From: Ricordea florida
Lineage: Eukaryota; Cnidaria; Anthozoa; Corallimorpharia; Ricordeidae
Assembly (NCBI GenBank): GCA_949710005.1
Contig: OX453276.1
Coordinates: 16,616,949 to 16,680,948, forward strand
DNA length: 64,000 nucleotides
Direction of reading: 5' to 3'
Part shown: positions 37,854 to 49,906 of the stretch, in pieces
Position numbering within the stretch: the first letter of the stretch is position 1
How the letters are laid out: each line of letters begins with the position of its first letter
Made by a program: the position numbers and the translations under genes
The notes under the pieces: model-generated
Seen by the model: only the letters and a program-made list of their open reading frames with translations
Told to the model about the DNA's origin: nothing
The model's database searches: none

Positions 37854-39294
37854 TCATTTCGCTGGCCACTTGGCAGAATACAAGTTCTCTATTGTGACAT
37901 GGTACACCTAGGAAGGGAAACAAACTATTAGAAAATTACATCACAATTTCTTTTTCTCCAGCCCCAGAAATCATGGACATTTTAGGGGCGGACAATTAGA
38001 AAAAAAAAACGGTGGGGATTATAAACTATTGGTGCTGGATTTTTTTGTAAAAGCACAATTTTTTTGTAGGATTTTTTTTCTCCTTTCCATGAAAATTTTT
38101 AGGCAGAACTGTTTGTAGGAATTTTTGTTTTAGATAAGATTCCCTCGCAGAGTTTTAAAATCCCCCCCCCCCCCTTCCTTCTGGTTATTTCTTATTTTCC
38201 GTTCCTTGCTTATCTCTAAATTATAACATTTCCCAGGGGATATGTATAACGCTGGACCACACAATTCTAAATAAATTTCTCCAACATAAGGCAGGTTCAG
38301 TCATTCAAAAAGTACTGTACCACAACGGCTAGTATAGGAAATATATAAAGGAATGATTGGAAAAGGAAATTGCTTACCGCAGATCCTTCAGGATCCTGGT
38401 AGTCTTTGAGGTCACCACCTACCATTTCCCGCACTGCCATTTTCAGGCAGTGGGGATACACATAAGTAGGCAATGACTTCCCACGGAAGAAACCATCTCC
38501 CACTTTGTTTCCAAACTGTAAGGTGAAAGAATATGTACAACAAATATCAATGTTAGAAAAGAAAACAATTTGATATTTTAGTATGATTATACTGTTCACA
38601 GCGTCTATTTTTAAAGACAAAAGAACATGCGCTAGAGATTCTGATTTTTATGATTGGTTCAGTTCTCTCGCAACTCTTTCCCCGCATTCAACAATTGATT
38701 GCCCTCCCAATCGACAATCCATTGCAGGACTGGCGGTGTGGTGAAATAAACATGGCGGATCGAAGGTCATGACCGATATGTTCAAATATGTTCAATGATA
38801 GAGCTTGCCAGGAATTGCTTTGGACAGAACATATTTCGCATGCAGTATAATGTCTTACGAAATGAGAACTCACTTTTCACCGATATCCAAACAAAGATTT
38901 TAACTTTTTCAAAAGATGTTCTGCCACGTGTCATAGTGAAAATCTCGATAACTACCAGCAGATAACAGCAGAATATTTTTATAATGCCGCTGCAACCAAG
39001 TGGAAATTACGTCAACAAAAAGCCAGAAGGTAATGAAATGAATACAACATACCCACAGAATTCCGAAGAGCCGTTTGAATGCTCTGCGGCGGCATTGCTC
39101 TGGGGTTTCATCTCCTTTTCTTGAAATGTGTGAAAGGACCAGTCTCAGCCCTCTCGGCATACCAGCGTCAAATCTGTAAAGTAAAATATCAGTAAAACCA
39201 AGCCTTATACAATCATAAGAAGAAATCACTGAAAGTGGGAAAGGCAGAATATTTACCCGCTTTCCCTGAAAGCTGCATCTAATTCCTCCATCAT
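37854..39294 (-). CDS. Four-exon 116-aa protein convergent with the MBD-transposase
   Basis: Exons, read on the minus strand, are 39294-39257, 39173-39053, 38515-38378 and 37907-37854. All junctions are GT-AG with preserved phase (38+121+138+54 = 351 bases), giving 116 aa and a TGA. The start is a double ATG. Visible features are GMPRGLRLVLSHISRKGD, the basic stretch ETPEQCRRRAFKRLF and YVYPHCLKMAVREMVGG. I do not recognise the family; a faint resemblance to the P2X7-type C-terminal cysteine domain is possible. The intact multi-exon frame among decayed elements, and tail-to-tail placement 0.4 kb from the transposase stop, suggest a second gene of the same mobile element, or an unrelated host gene. 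Intron 3 holds a run of about 13 C at 38162. Confidence 0.6.
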
Positions 39295-39299
39295 CAGAA

Positions 39300-39654
39300 G
39301 TTACATTCACGAGTTTTCAGGCGAAAGAGGGATCCAGATAACGAACACTGGGGTTTTATTAGATACTGCTACAAAAAGAGGTTTCGTTGTTCATCTGGAA
39401 TATTTTAGTAGTGACAGATCTGTCAACAGAAACATTCATTGGGGAATTTCTCAACAGCAGGAAACCATGTTCGGCACAGTACGGTGCCTCGTCTTTTCCC
39501 GCGAAACAGACCTTAGAAACGTAACTTGGATCGCTTTTTTCTCAGAAACGCAGCGCTGCACACACTTCAAATTTTGCAAGCAGGCTTATTTTAAGTTCTT
39601 CTACAAGGCAAATGGATTTAAAAATGAATCTGAAAGGGTCACTTTATCCTCCAG
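39300..39654. other. Spacer between minus-strand gene and hAT element
   Basis: Upstream region of the minus-strand gene. No coding signal. It contains CTTTTCCCGCGAAACAG near 39492. The last six bases before the hAT end, CTCCAG (39649-39654), are one copy of its target duplication. Confidence 0.5.
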
Positions 39655-42600
39655 CAGTGCTCGAAATTAGCGGTTGCCCGGTTGCCCGAGACAACTAAAA
39701 CTTCGTTCGGGCAACCATTTTTTAGGAAAAATAAAGGGCTAGTTGCCCGGGAAGAATTCGTCGGGCAACCCAGGAAAAAATTGAAGTACTTACATTACTG
39801 TGATGCGTAACAGAATAAAGAACAGAAGTTATAAACTTGAGACACGAAAACAGCTCTAAATGCGAGGTTTATCTCCTGATACTGATATGTGGATGAGGAT
39901 CCATGACAATTTGTAAAAGGAAAAGGGAAATGGAAAAGAAAACGAAGGGTTGTAACGCCGTTCGTTCGATTCAATAAGCTAAGGCCTGGCTTATATTTTT
40001 ATTTAGAATAGTTAATACATTTCTTTCATCAATGGACTTCACTTTGCCAACATTTTTTACGCCGCCGATTTAGCATGAATTAATTGAAGGCATTTAAATG
40101 AAACCGTTTTGTTATTGTAACTAAATTGCTTTTATACGACTGGTACAGTGGACGTGTCTTGCTTTCTGTCAAGAACTGCTCTTCCTGAACGCTACCGTAA
40201 GTTGTTTACGTGAAAGAGCGTAATGGCGTGTTTGCAGCTATTTGAAGGAAACCATTTCGATTTGCGTCTTTTACGTCAAATAACGGAAGAAGCCCTTTGA
40301 ATACGTTTGGGGTTTGAATTCTGGAAACCTGTGATTACAGTCAGAGATTACAAGGTCTTATTGAACAATTTCTAAAGATATAATTTCAAGCTCGAACGTT
40401 TTCGCTACGTCTTTAGTTTCAGAGAGAAAATGTGGCGGTTTGTAACTGGTGCAAAACCTCCAGAAAAGAGGGCAAAAATGTCCGATCGTGCAACCATTTA
40501 TGAGCATAAAAAGCGGAAAAGAAAACCCCAGTCAGCGTGGAAGGTCAACAGGCCTTGGTTATTGTTTAGAGATGAAGGCATGGTTTGCTCTTATTGTGTT
40601 GATGCCAACGTACCTGAAAATAAAACTGAGTTTGTTAAAGGTTGCAAGACTGCTCGGATCGACTCTGTACGAAAACATGAAACCAGTGAAATGCATATGC
40701 ATGCAGCTGAGGTGTTAAAAAACCGTATGAAAGAGGTAAGGAAATTTTATTCATTTAACAAATTTGCCATTCTCTGTTTTGCTTCTGTATTTCACTGAAT
40801 ACAACTGAGGTGCAATTTTTTTAGGTGGGTACGCGTCCCGCTGAGAAAGCCCTTCAAAAGATGAATGATGAGGTTTTTGCCAAATTAGAGAAAATGTTCA
40901 GAACCTGTCATGCTATGGCAAAACACAACAGACCATTCACGGACTTCGTTTGGCAGTGCCAATTGGATAAAGCCAAAGGACTAGAAATAGGGACAACGTA
41001 CAACAATGACAAATCAGCCAGGAACTTTACCCAAGCAATAGCGGACACAGAACGTGGCAAGTTCAAAACCGACATTGAAGAAAGCAAGTTTTCGTCTCTT
41101 TTAAGTGATGGCGCTACTGATTCGTCAGTGACTGAGAATGAGATTGTCTATGTAAGAGTTTGTAAGCAGGGTACTGTTTCAGTTAAGTTCATGGGCTGTA
41201 TGTCAACAGAAAAGGCAGATGCGGAAGGAATTTTGAATGCAATTGAACGTGCAGTTCGGGTTACTGGGTTGAAATGGGACGAGCTGCTTCAGAAAGTGGT
41301 GGCGTTAGGTTCCGATGGGGCATCAGTTATGACGGGTGTACGAAAGGGTGTTGCAGCTTTATTAAGGGAAAGGAACCCTTGCATTGTTAGCATTCACTGT
41401 TTTGGTCACAGACTTGAACTGGCATATAAGGAGTCACTTTCAAAGGTCGCACTTGGAGAAAAGGTCTTAACGCTCCTAGTGGGCCTTTACTATTTCTATC
41501 ACAACAGCCCCCTTAACCGCAGTAATCTGCGAAATAGCTTAAAGGCCTTGGGCAAGAAAGTTGTCATACCATCTCGGGTTGGTGGGACGCGATGGGTGGG
41601 CCATGTTCAAAGAGCCCTTACAAATCTTTTCAGGGGCTATGAGGCACTATTGTTACACTTGCAACAGCTTGTAGATAGCTCAAAAGTGTCTGCAACTGCC
41701 AAATGCAAGGCGAAATGCTTTGTTAAGTTGCTCACTAAGAGGGATATAATGCAGTTTGCTGCACTGTTGCACGATGTGGTGTCTGCTCTTAGTGTGATGT
41801 CCCAGGTATTTCAAAGGAAGGACGGAACGGCCGCTGATATCCACCGAACATTGACCAATGTCCTCTCAGTGCTGGACAAGTACAAGACTAAAGATGGGCC
41901 ATACCTCGCGAAGGTCAAGTCCGGTGATTTCTGCAAAGAAGCCACAGGCAGCATTGTACAGTTCGCAAGTTCTAAATCAAATCTTCTCACAAGTCTTGAA
42001 AGCAACTTAAAGAAAAGGTTCTCCGACACTGATACTGGGGTGATCGAGGCTACCACTATTGTGGATCTTGCTTCCTGGCCATCAAAAGACAAGAAGGACA
42101 TGTTCGGTGAAAAAGAGGTTGCTTATGTTCTGAAACACTATGAGGAATCTTTGCTTAAAGCAGGAGTTGCTGTAGACTCCGTGGAGTTGGAGTGGACACT
42201 GCTAAAGAACGACCTATACAGTGAACAAGAAGACGTGAGGAATCTTACATGGCCAGAGATAAATCGTAGGTGGCAATCGCGTTATGGGAACATTTTGGCA
42301 GTTGCTGACCTCCTCTTGTGCCTTCCGTCATCCAGTGCAGAGTGTGAGAGAGGATTTAGCCTAATGAAAAACATCAAAACTGACCTTCGAAACAGCCTTA
42401 AGGAGAGTTCACTTTGTGATTTTATGGTGATTCAGCTTGAGTCAGCACCCATTGAAAGTTATGACCCCACGGAGGCCATACACCGTTGGAACAAGCAGTC
42501 CACAAGGAGAAGAAGACCTTTCTTTAAAGATGATGAAAAGCCACAGCGTCATCCTCCTCTTTTGAATATTCCAATGGCAGAACCAAAGGGGAGAGTTCAA

Positions 42601-43475
42601 GCAGACGATACTGCGGCAGAAGTTCAACCAGCTGCTATAGCCGAAGAAACTGAGGTAATAGCTGTTCCAACACTATCCAATGAATCAGAGGAGACTGAAG
42701 TAAAAGAAGCAGGCGACCAAGAAGAAAGAGCTACAGTAGGAGGGAAAGAGGTTGACAACGACGACGTCAGTGATGATAGTGGACTGGAATCAGGGTGTGA
42801 TGATGACGAAGAAACTGTCATTAAGAGATTAATGCAATATTAAATATTAAGTCAACGTTACCTAAGTGTTCAACTGAAGTTTGCTGTGAGCTTACCGTTA
42901 TGACTATGTTACGATTTTCATTATCTTAAATTCAGAGACAAACTAGATGGCCTAGCATTGAACAAGTGTTTTTACAACGATGTAATAAATAAATTTGAAG
43001 TCATTAGTGAAGTAAACTGATCTAACCCTGTCAAACAACTAAAACTAGACAGTCTTCGCATTTATTAAAGCTTAGCATGCAATAAAGCCTGATGCAGTGG
43101 ACTGTGCTTGACAGAGTTTAAGATGTCTGAAATAAAAAAAATCAAACAGTAAAAAAGTTCAAGGCATCGCATATAATTATAGAAATGTAAGTATTCTATA
43201 AGTGAACCTTAACACAGAATGAAGTAAATGGGTGGGTTATACTTACTTTGTTTGAAATATTAAATATTTATTATTCGCAGCACTTCGAGAACTATAAAAA
43301 CATAGGCATACTGATAGGGCATTTTTTTCTTTGGTCAAAACCTATAACTAAGCAAAAAAATCATAGAATATGTTACGAGCAACCAAGTCCTTATCAGGGC
43401 AACCAAAGTCAGGGGCCAGGTTGTCCGGCATTTGCCATAAGGACAACCTGGATTTTTTTCTAATTTCGAGCACTG
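39655..43475 (+). mobile_element. Complete hAT-superfamily DNA transposon, 3.8 kb
   Basis: Terminal inverted repeats of 16 bp match exactly: CAGTGCTCGAAATTAG at 39655-39670 and its inverse at 43460-43475. CTCCAG flanks both ends (39649-39654, 43476-43481), a 6-bp target duplication rather than the usual 8 bp of hAT. Sub-terminal GGTTGCCC-type repeats occur at both ends (39671-39775; 43378-43450, partly as GTTGTCC), the likely transposase-binding sites. The single internal gene is open, so this may be an autonomous, recently active copy. Confidence 0.9.
40430..42843 (+). CDS. hAT transposase with BED/TTF-type zinc finger (ZNF862-like), two exons
   Basis: Exon 1 is 40430-40735 (102 codons). 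A GT-AG intron follows, and exon 2 runs from about 40825 to 42843, giving roughly 774 aa. Exon 1 carries a basic tract and a zinc-finger-like segment (CSYCVD, then RKHETSEMHMHA). Exon 2 has the RNase-H-like core: LLSDGATDSS, VALGSDGASVMTGV and CFGHRLELAYKE. The C-terminal dimerisation block is PSSSAECERGFSLMKNIKTDLRNSL, with the catalytic glutamate in CERGF. The tail is acidic. The enzyme would cut and paste the surrounding element. No stop or frameshift is visible. Confidence 0.9.
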
Positions 43476-43479
43476 CTCC

Positions 43480-44610
43480 AGTATCACCTTAATTGCTCGC
43501 ATGAGATTTTAATTGATGAAGCTATGGTGCCATTCAAGGGAAAGGTGGCTGTTAAGGTAAGAATGCCACATAAACCAGTCATATTTGGCGTGAAATTCTC
43601 TTTCAACTCTGCAATGCCAAGACAGGGTATTGTAAGGACTTCTCCATGTATGCTGGAAAGGATGACCAAGCAGTTGGTGCCATAGGAAAGACCGGTCAAG
43701 TTGTAATGGATTTGGTGGCAGATTTGCACAACACAAATCATCATCTTTATGTTGACAATTTTTACACAACTCCAGTTCTCTTCCTGTTGTTGAAAGAGAG
43801 AGGTATTGTAGCAGCAAGGACTGCAAGGCCAAGAAAGGGCTACCCTTCTGACAAGTTGAAAGGAACTGTGCTGCAAAAACGTGGAGATGTAGCATGGCTT
43901 ACAGAAAACAATAGAAAAATGACAGCCTTGAGATGGAAGGATAAAAAAGATGTCTTCTTTTTGTGTAACGTCCATCCTCCTCCAGTTATACCAGCCTGGG
44001 TTGAAAATGATGACTCTGGTACCGAAGCAGATGACGAGAGAGATGTTGCTGATGTGGTATATAGGAGAGTAAAAGTTCAGGGCAACTGGGTTTCTAAGAA
44101 AATTTACAGGCCACAGATTGTCAAGTCCTACAATGAATTCATGGGGGGGAGTTGACCTCTGTGACCAGTTGACATAATTAAACAAATCAAAGAAAAAAAG
44201 GTGGTACCTTTGTGTTTTTATCACAATGGTCCTTTTGTGCATTTACAATGCTTACATTGCCGAGGGCCATAAGCACAATCACAGTGCAGCAGGAAGAAGA
44301 AAAAGGGATCTTTTGTCATTCAAGGAAGACCTGTGTATACAGCTTGTGGGAAACTTTCCTCAAGAAAGAATGGCAGAAGCATCAAACAAATGGAAATGAT
44401 CATTTCCCATTCAAAGGAGAAGGAAGGAATCATCGTTGTGTAGTCTGCGAAAGGAAGCACTTCTTATCAAAGAAAACAAACCCAGATAATCCTTCCCCTA
44501 GGCACAAGACTACTTTCAAGTGCAGCCAATGTGATGCGTACTTGTGTATTGGAGATGGTGGGGCAAATTGCTTCTACAACTACCATTCGAAGGAAGACTT
44601 TTTAAGCTAA
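43480..44610 (+). pseudogene. piggyBac transposase, C-terminal two-thirds, frameshifted
   Basis: From the first codon after the hAT target duplication the frame reads into HEILIDEAMVPFKGKVAVK, the first catalytic block of piggyBac transposases. The frame shifts near 43620. The longest clean piece, 43646-44155, holds VMDLVADLHNTNHHLYVDNFYTTP, ARTARPRKGYPSDKL and ALRWKDKKDVFFL. Further pieces to 44610 end with a cysteine-rich C-terminus (CVVCERKH, CSQCDAYLCIGDGG), the zinc-binding tail. The N-terminal third is absent on the far side of the hAT element, so either it was lost before insertion or the upstream sequence has been replaced. Several frameshifts make it inactive. Confidence 0.85.
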
Positions 44611-45080
44611 GCACAAAACTTAACACTGAAATTGCGTAAATACCAGTTTGGTATAAACAGTCTTTATTTTGATCTTATTTTGGAATTGAGTTGTAATTGG
44701 GAATTGCATTGAGTTGTATGTAATGTGTGGTAAAGTGAACCAACAGTAAAGCGAAGTTCCTTCTCCCCTTTAGCGATTACAGCTAGAAATTTCCAGAGTA
44801 AAATACCCTATAACTGTGAGATAATTGCTTAATTCATTAAATGTGATCTTGAAGAAACTCCTCTTTCAATTTAAAATGTTTGTTTGCACAGATAATAGTA
44901 GAATACAAGTTTCATATGGCAAGTGGAATAGTTTTTACCAAAAATTGCTTATTTGTTAAGTTTAAACAGTTCTAGTTGATTCAATATTCAGCTCCAAGAC
45001 CTGCAAATAGGATTAAATGAAAGATAATTTTATAAGGAATAAAATAACATTGGTTTCTTTATACCAAACTGCATTCTTCA
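44611..45080. other. AT-rich spacer
   Basis: No gene, repeat or signal recognised between the piggyBac relic and the Helitron helicase fragment. Confidence 0.5.
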
Positions 45081-45740
45081 TTGTTAAATATGCACTTTAA
45101 AGTTGACATACATAATTTGCAAAAATTTGCCAAAAACACTGGTAATGAGGGCACTTTCCGACACAAAATGGTTGGTGGTGAAAGGGTTAATGTAAATGGA
45201 ATCACATTACATTCTTTGTTTAAATTACCAACTGGTTCAAAACTGCACTTAGATTTGAAAGGAATAGCTTTGCAGCAACTGCAGACCAATCTTGAAAATG
45301 TCACGTATTTGATCAGAGATGAATATTCATTAGTCTGTCAAGGTTTACTAGGCTCGATTGACCGTCAGTGTAGACAGGGAGCAGGCCAAACAGATAAACC
45401 TTTTGGTGGACTATCTGTCATTCTTGTTGGTGACATAGCACAGCTACCTCCTGTTGAAGATAAACCACTTTTTCATTTGAGGCCAAAAACCAAGAAGGAA
45501 ATCCAAGGTCTTCTCATGTATTAACAGTTCAAAACTGTTGTAACACTGACAGTAAATCATAGAGTTAATGGTGACAATTGCAAGCAATCTAATTTCTGAG
45601 ACTTGCTTATCAGAGCATGCGATGGTGAATCAACATTGTCTGATTGGCATACATTACTTTCTAGAACTCCCAGTAATGTGCAGATTATATCTCGGTTTAC
45701 AGACTCTTCAATAAGACTTTGCTATGCAAGGGAATATATG
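45081..45740 (+). pseudogene. Helitron Pif1-type helicase fragment
   Basis: GITLHSLFKLPTG, YLIRDEYSLV (Walker B region, usually IIDEYSM), FGGLSVILVGDIAQLPPV and LTVNHRVNGD follow each other as in Helitron helicases. The Walker A region is missing at the 5' side. A TAA after the LLMY segment and a TGA further on break the second half, and the frame is lost in the SINE unit at 45,741. It may be the displaced helicase half of the Helitron at 27.6-32.2 kb, now 13 kb away, or an independent copy. Confidence 0.85.
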
Positions 45741-46018
45741 AAAGACCATATATTTGAACAGCGGAGTAATATGTAACAACATTGATTGATCATTGCAGCT
45801 ATGTACACAACTTAAGCAGCTGTGAAATTAAAGCCCGGAAAAAAATTCAGGCCTGAACGGGATTCAAACCCATGACCTCATTGATACTGATGCAGTGCTC
45901 TACCAACAGAGCTACCAAGCAAACTGGGAGCTGGTCATGTCGTGAGTTCATACTATACCCATAGATGGAGAAGAATCCAACTTAATATATTAAAGACCAT
46001 ATATTTGAACAGCGGAGT
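45741..46018 (-). mobile_element. tRNA-derived SINE unit with 27-bp flanking repeats
   Basis: On the minus strand GCTTGGTAGCTCTGTTGGTAG (45920-45900) is a good pol III A box and GGTTTGAATCCCGTTC (45870-45855) a good B box. The acceptor stem does not pair, so it is not a working tRNA. The unit is bounded by identical 27-bp direct repeats, 45741-45767 and 45992-46018, containing CATATATTTGAACAGCGGAG. Such a repeat is longer than a usual target duplication. I associate this unit with stony-coral genomes. Confidence 0.75.
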
Positions 46019-46450
46019 TCATTTTTATTCAGAACTAGTGCTAAAACTTAATGTCACATGTAAAAAGTCCAAGTATTCTACAATATTATGCACCATCCTG
46101 TTTATCCACATGCTCTCTTTTGAGCATATCGATATTACCACATTCACTCCTTTTCAACCTCATTTTCTAGTAAGTATCATTAAAGTGCTACTACAACAAA
46201 ATTTTCACAACTTGTTTTTCAGCTCAAAAGCTAGGTAACATCCTTGAGAACTTTACATTTTTATTTTTGTAAGATGGCATGAACTGTATTATTTTAGCAC
46301 TCAAACTCTTCAACTGTTCTTGCAACCTGGTTACCAAAGGCCAGAGGCCAGGTCGCAATAAAACCTTCGTGACGTCATTTTCTTAACACATGGCTAATTT
46401 CTCATACAATTCTTGCGAGTTTCTGCTTTTGCAGACTGATATCTTTTCAA
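46019..46450. other. Spacer upstream of the THAP-type relic
   Basis: No coding signal recognised. AT-rich in its first half; the inverted pair GGCCAGAGGCC lies near 46340. Confidence 0.4.
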
Positions 46451-47250
46451 TATAGTAGGAAGTCGTTGTGTTGTTCAGGGATGCAGCAACCGCACAAACA
46501 AAGGGTTAAGCATAGCTCTGCATGCAAGTCTGACCGATAGGACGAGAGATATCTGGGTTCGATTTGTAAGAACTAAAAGAAAGAATTTTTTCCCTCAAAC
46601 TCGAGCTCGCTTTGTTATTTGCTAGGCACACTTCGAGGAACACCGTTTTACTCGCGCCTTTGACCCAAGGCAGCATTGGCAAATTCAACCTGGTTCTTTG
46701 CCGAGCATTTGGAAAGAAGAGGAGCCATAAAGAGACACCAACTCCATGAGACAGCATCGCATGAAGGAGAAGGCGCACCAAAAGGTTAGCTTACTCTTCC
46801 AGTATTGTCGTGCACGATGTGTGTGTGATTTTTCGCCAATTCTATTTACATTTCTTTAAAAAGAGGAGTTTCCGTATTACAAAAAAATGGCTTGAATTCC
46901 AAAAAATTGGATGAATGCTTGTTGAGCTTTTCCTTTTTATTCCGAATTTCCACTGCTTTTCATCTTGTGCTTGTGATACATTGTACCAAAGACGTGCTAA
47001 GGTCATTTTCATTTTCTGAACAGAATACATGGTCTCCATCACATACAAGATCGGCAGATTTCATGAAAAATGCTGAGAGCTGCATTTACATGGGATACGT
47101 GTAGCTATAATAATAATTATTTCAAGAGATAAACAAATAGTCGAAATTTGATGCTTTATGTTTTGCAAAATGCTGTACGTTATCCGACTGAACACAAATT
47201 GTTGTTTGATTTAGAGATAAGCTTACATATCGTATTTCTTATTTGAACAG

Positions 47251-47465
47251 GTTTTGAAGGAATTGCTAGAAGAGACAGCCTTGTCAGGTGCCTGCAGCAC
47301 CAAGGATAATGTGAATGAGCCGGTCAGTGATTACTATCTACATTACATGACTAAAACACGTCCAAATAGTTTATCTGAATGTATTTTTCTTCATTAATGA
47401 AGGATTTGCTGGAGGAATAGGTCTCAACAGCTGCCTGCAGCACTGATGATGATGGAACTGTGCAG
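47251..47465 (+). repeat. Duplicated small exon in the THAP gene
   Basis: Exons 47251-47322 and 47403-47465 encode related peptides (LLEETALSGACST and LLEE-stop-VSTAACST) with similar donors (GTCAGT). This is a tandem exon duplication in which the second copy has acquired a TAG. Confidence 0.6.
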
Positions 47466-49258
47466 GTCAGTTGTCGTAATCTGTTTCTGACAATCAAACA
47501 TGACCAACAACAATGTAGGAAAATTGTAACAATTATGAAAAGGGGTGAATGCACATACACTCTGTGCTCAAGAACCACGCTTTCTGAATTCTTGTAGGTT
47601 GACCAATGCGGGACATTCCTTCACAAATGCAGTTTTGGTTGACAATCCAGAGTCATCCGAATTGCTCAACGAACATCAGCTGGCATGTGCACTTCAGGAC
47701 GTTGCTCCCCCGGCATTCACCCCAGCTGAAGAAACAGAGGTAGTGGAGGGATCAGTGCAGAATAAGAGTCCTGAAGAATGTTCATCCTATTATCCATCTG
47801 ATAAGGTATTATAGTTTGTAACCTGGCTGGTTCTGGGTGTCTAATATCTAGAAAAATTGCACCCATTTTCATAAATGTATTCTGTCTACCTCAGTAAGGA
47901 AAATATGCATTTCAAAATTTAATGCAAACAATTAACATTCTATTTCAGCCACCCAGACAGCCAGTTTGTTCAAGTTGCACTAATCTGCATCATCAGAAGA
48001 AAAAATTACAGCGGCAAATATGTTGTCTGAAGACAAAACTCAGTACCAATCAATCCACATGGGCTGAGAGCATTGAAAACATTATCACAAGGGCACAGGT
48101 AACTTCAACAGGTCAGCGCTATATTGTAGTTCAAGCAACTTGGCAATTAACACTGCATTCTCACTGAGGTTACTTATTCAAAACAACATACATTTCAGAA
48201 TTTCAAACTGATGAAGTAGAAATATTGGACAACAGTGAACGTGATATAGACAAACAGATGCACTGCTTAGAGGCCTGCATTGATGATGACAAGGGCACCG
48301 AGGAGGAGAAAGATCATCTGGGTATATGTGATGAAGGAGATCCATGCTGGACACCAGAAGACGCTAACAATGCTTACCAGGAAGCAGGAGATGACAACTG
48401 TGATCAGAAGCCCAGGTCAAGGTATTAGCTTGCAGTAGTTTGCTTACAAAGTTATTGTTACCATGAACATTTTTGAGAAAATTTTATACTCAGGAAAACA
48501 ATATTACAATTACATTGTTCTCATGAATTCAACACCTTGCTTACCATAATGCTAATTTGCATGTTACAGGTTGAACTGTGAGGGGAAAAAGTACAGAGAA
48601 GAGCCAAAAGGAATAGTCTCTTTGTCCAAATTACTATTATTGTTTCAAACTTGCCACTGGTGCTTTGCAAGCAGTCCCATTATTTGTATTTCACAATCTG
48701 GAACCACGCTGACCATCCAATCATCTTGTACCCAATGCAAAAGAGAGTTCACATGGACCAATCAGCCCTTAATGTTGGGGAAGTTCCCTGCTGGAAACCT
48801 TTTTCTGAGCTTTAGTATTCTGTGTTCTGGTGCATCAATAAACAAGATCTTGCTGATGTTCAAACACATGGGTGTACTAGTTTACAACTTGTCCACATAT
48901 TTCCACCATCGTCACTTGCTGATACAAGCGATTGTGAAATACGGGCGAGGTTATCAGGCTGCCCTTCAGCACAGACTCAAAGGCGAGGAGGTAGTGCTTG
49001 CTGGAGGTGGAAGACACAACAATATCGGCCATTCTCCAAAATATGGCACCTACAACGTATTCTGTTGAACCATTGGCTATATAATCCACATTGCGTTGGT
49101 ACAGGTATTAATGTTACACTCAATTAATACACAGTAACAGTAATTTCAGGTATTACAGCAAAAGGGCGAAAAATATGCTGTCACTAATACACGTTAAAGT
49201 ATAATGCCAGTTGAAATGATTTTTCCTTTCATTTTATTTTTGAACAACATCTAAATAC

Positions 49259-49906
49259 TTGAATTTTTGTCAAGCTTCGGATAACAGGAAACTGGAGCGA
49301 ATCCAAGAAAGAGCCCTGAGAGCAATTTATAATAGGAAATCGGGAACCTACAATCAGTTACTAAAATTAGCAAGGCTGTCCACGTTAAGGAACATGCGAC
49401 TACAAGACAATGTTTAAAGTGAAGAACGATCTGTGTCCTCCATACATTAGTAAACTCTTCCAAAAAAATAACATCAATAGCTATAGCCTTAGAAACTCAG
49501 ATTTTGTAATACGAAGATTCAACACCGTTACGTACAGTAAACACAGCTTACTATATCTAGGTCCAGTTCTTTGGTCAAAACTAGATAAGACAATTAATAA
49601 CTCTGAATCTTTTAATACATTTAAAGCTAAAATTAGAAAATTGGATCTAGTTGGGTTGACTGAGGACAATTGTAAAAACTGTGCACTATATATTAGCTAA
49701 AAAGACTCTTGAAGGCTTGTAAATAGTGCGCTGAGAGGGGATAGGTCTTATGGGAAATATTCTAATAAGTGAATTTGTTTTATTTGTTTTATGGGTTGGT
49801 TTACTTTTAAATTTAGTTGTAGTTAGGTGTCCCTAATTAGTTTACCTACATGTAAGCTAGACCCTCCTGACACGTTAATAAAGTGATTGATTGATTGAAT
49901 ACATGA
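49259..49906 (+). mobile_element. 5'-truncated LINE (CR1/Rex-like), end of reverse transcriptase plus 3' tail
   Basis: NRKLERIQERALRAIYN, then after a frame change MFKVKNDLCPPYISKLF and YLGPVLWSKLD, are the C-terminal end of many non-LTR reverse-transcriptase ORFs. The 3' UTR ends AATAAAGTGATTGATTGATTGA, a tetranucleotide tail. It lies within the THAP gene, whose coding traces continue on both sides. Confidence 0.8.

Noticed and set aside
33200..39510. TTTTCCCGCGAAAC near 33215 and 39492 as terminal repeats of the MBD element
   Set aside because: Both copies are in the same orientation and no target duplication lies beside them, so they cannot be terminal inverted repeats.
43484..44242. 252-codon minus-strand frame
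   Set aside because: Antisense of the piggyBac relic, which has clear family motifs on the plus strand.
45850..45920. Functional tRNA gene on the minus strand
   Set aside because: A and B boxes are good, but the acceptor arm does not pair and the unit has SINE-type flanks.
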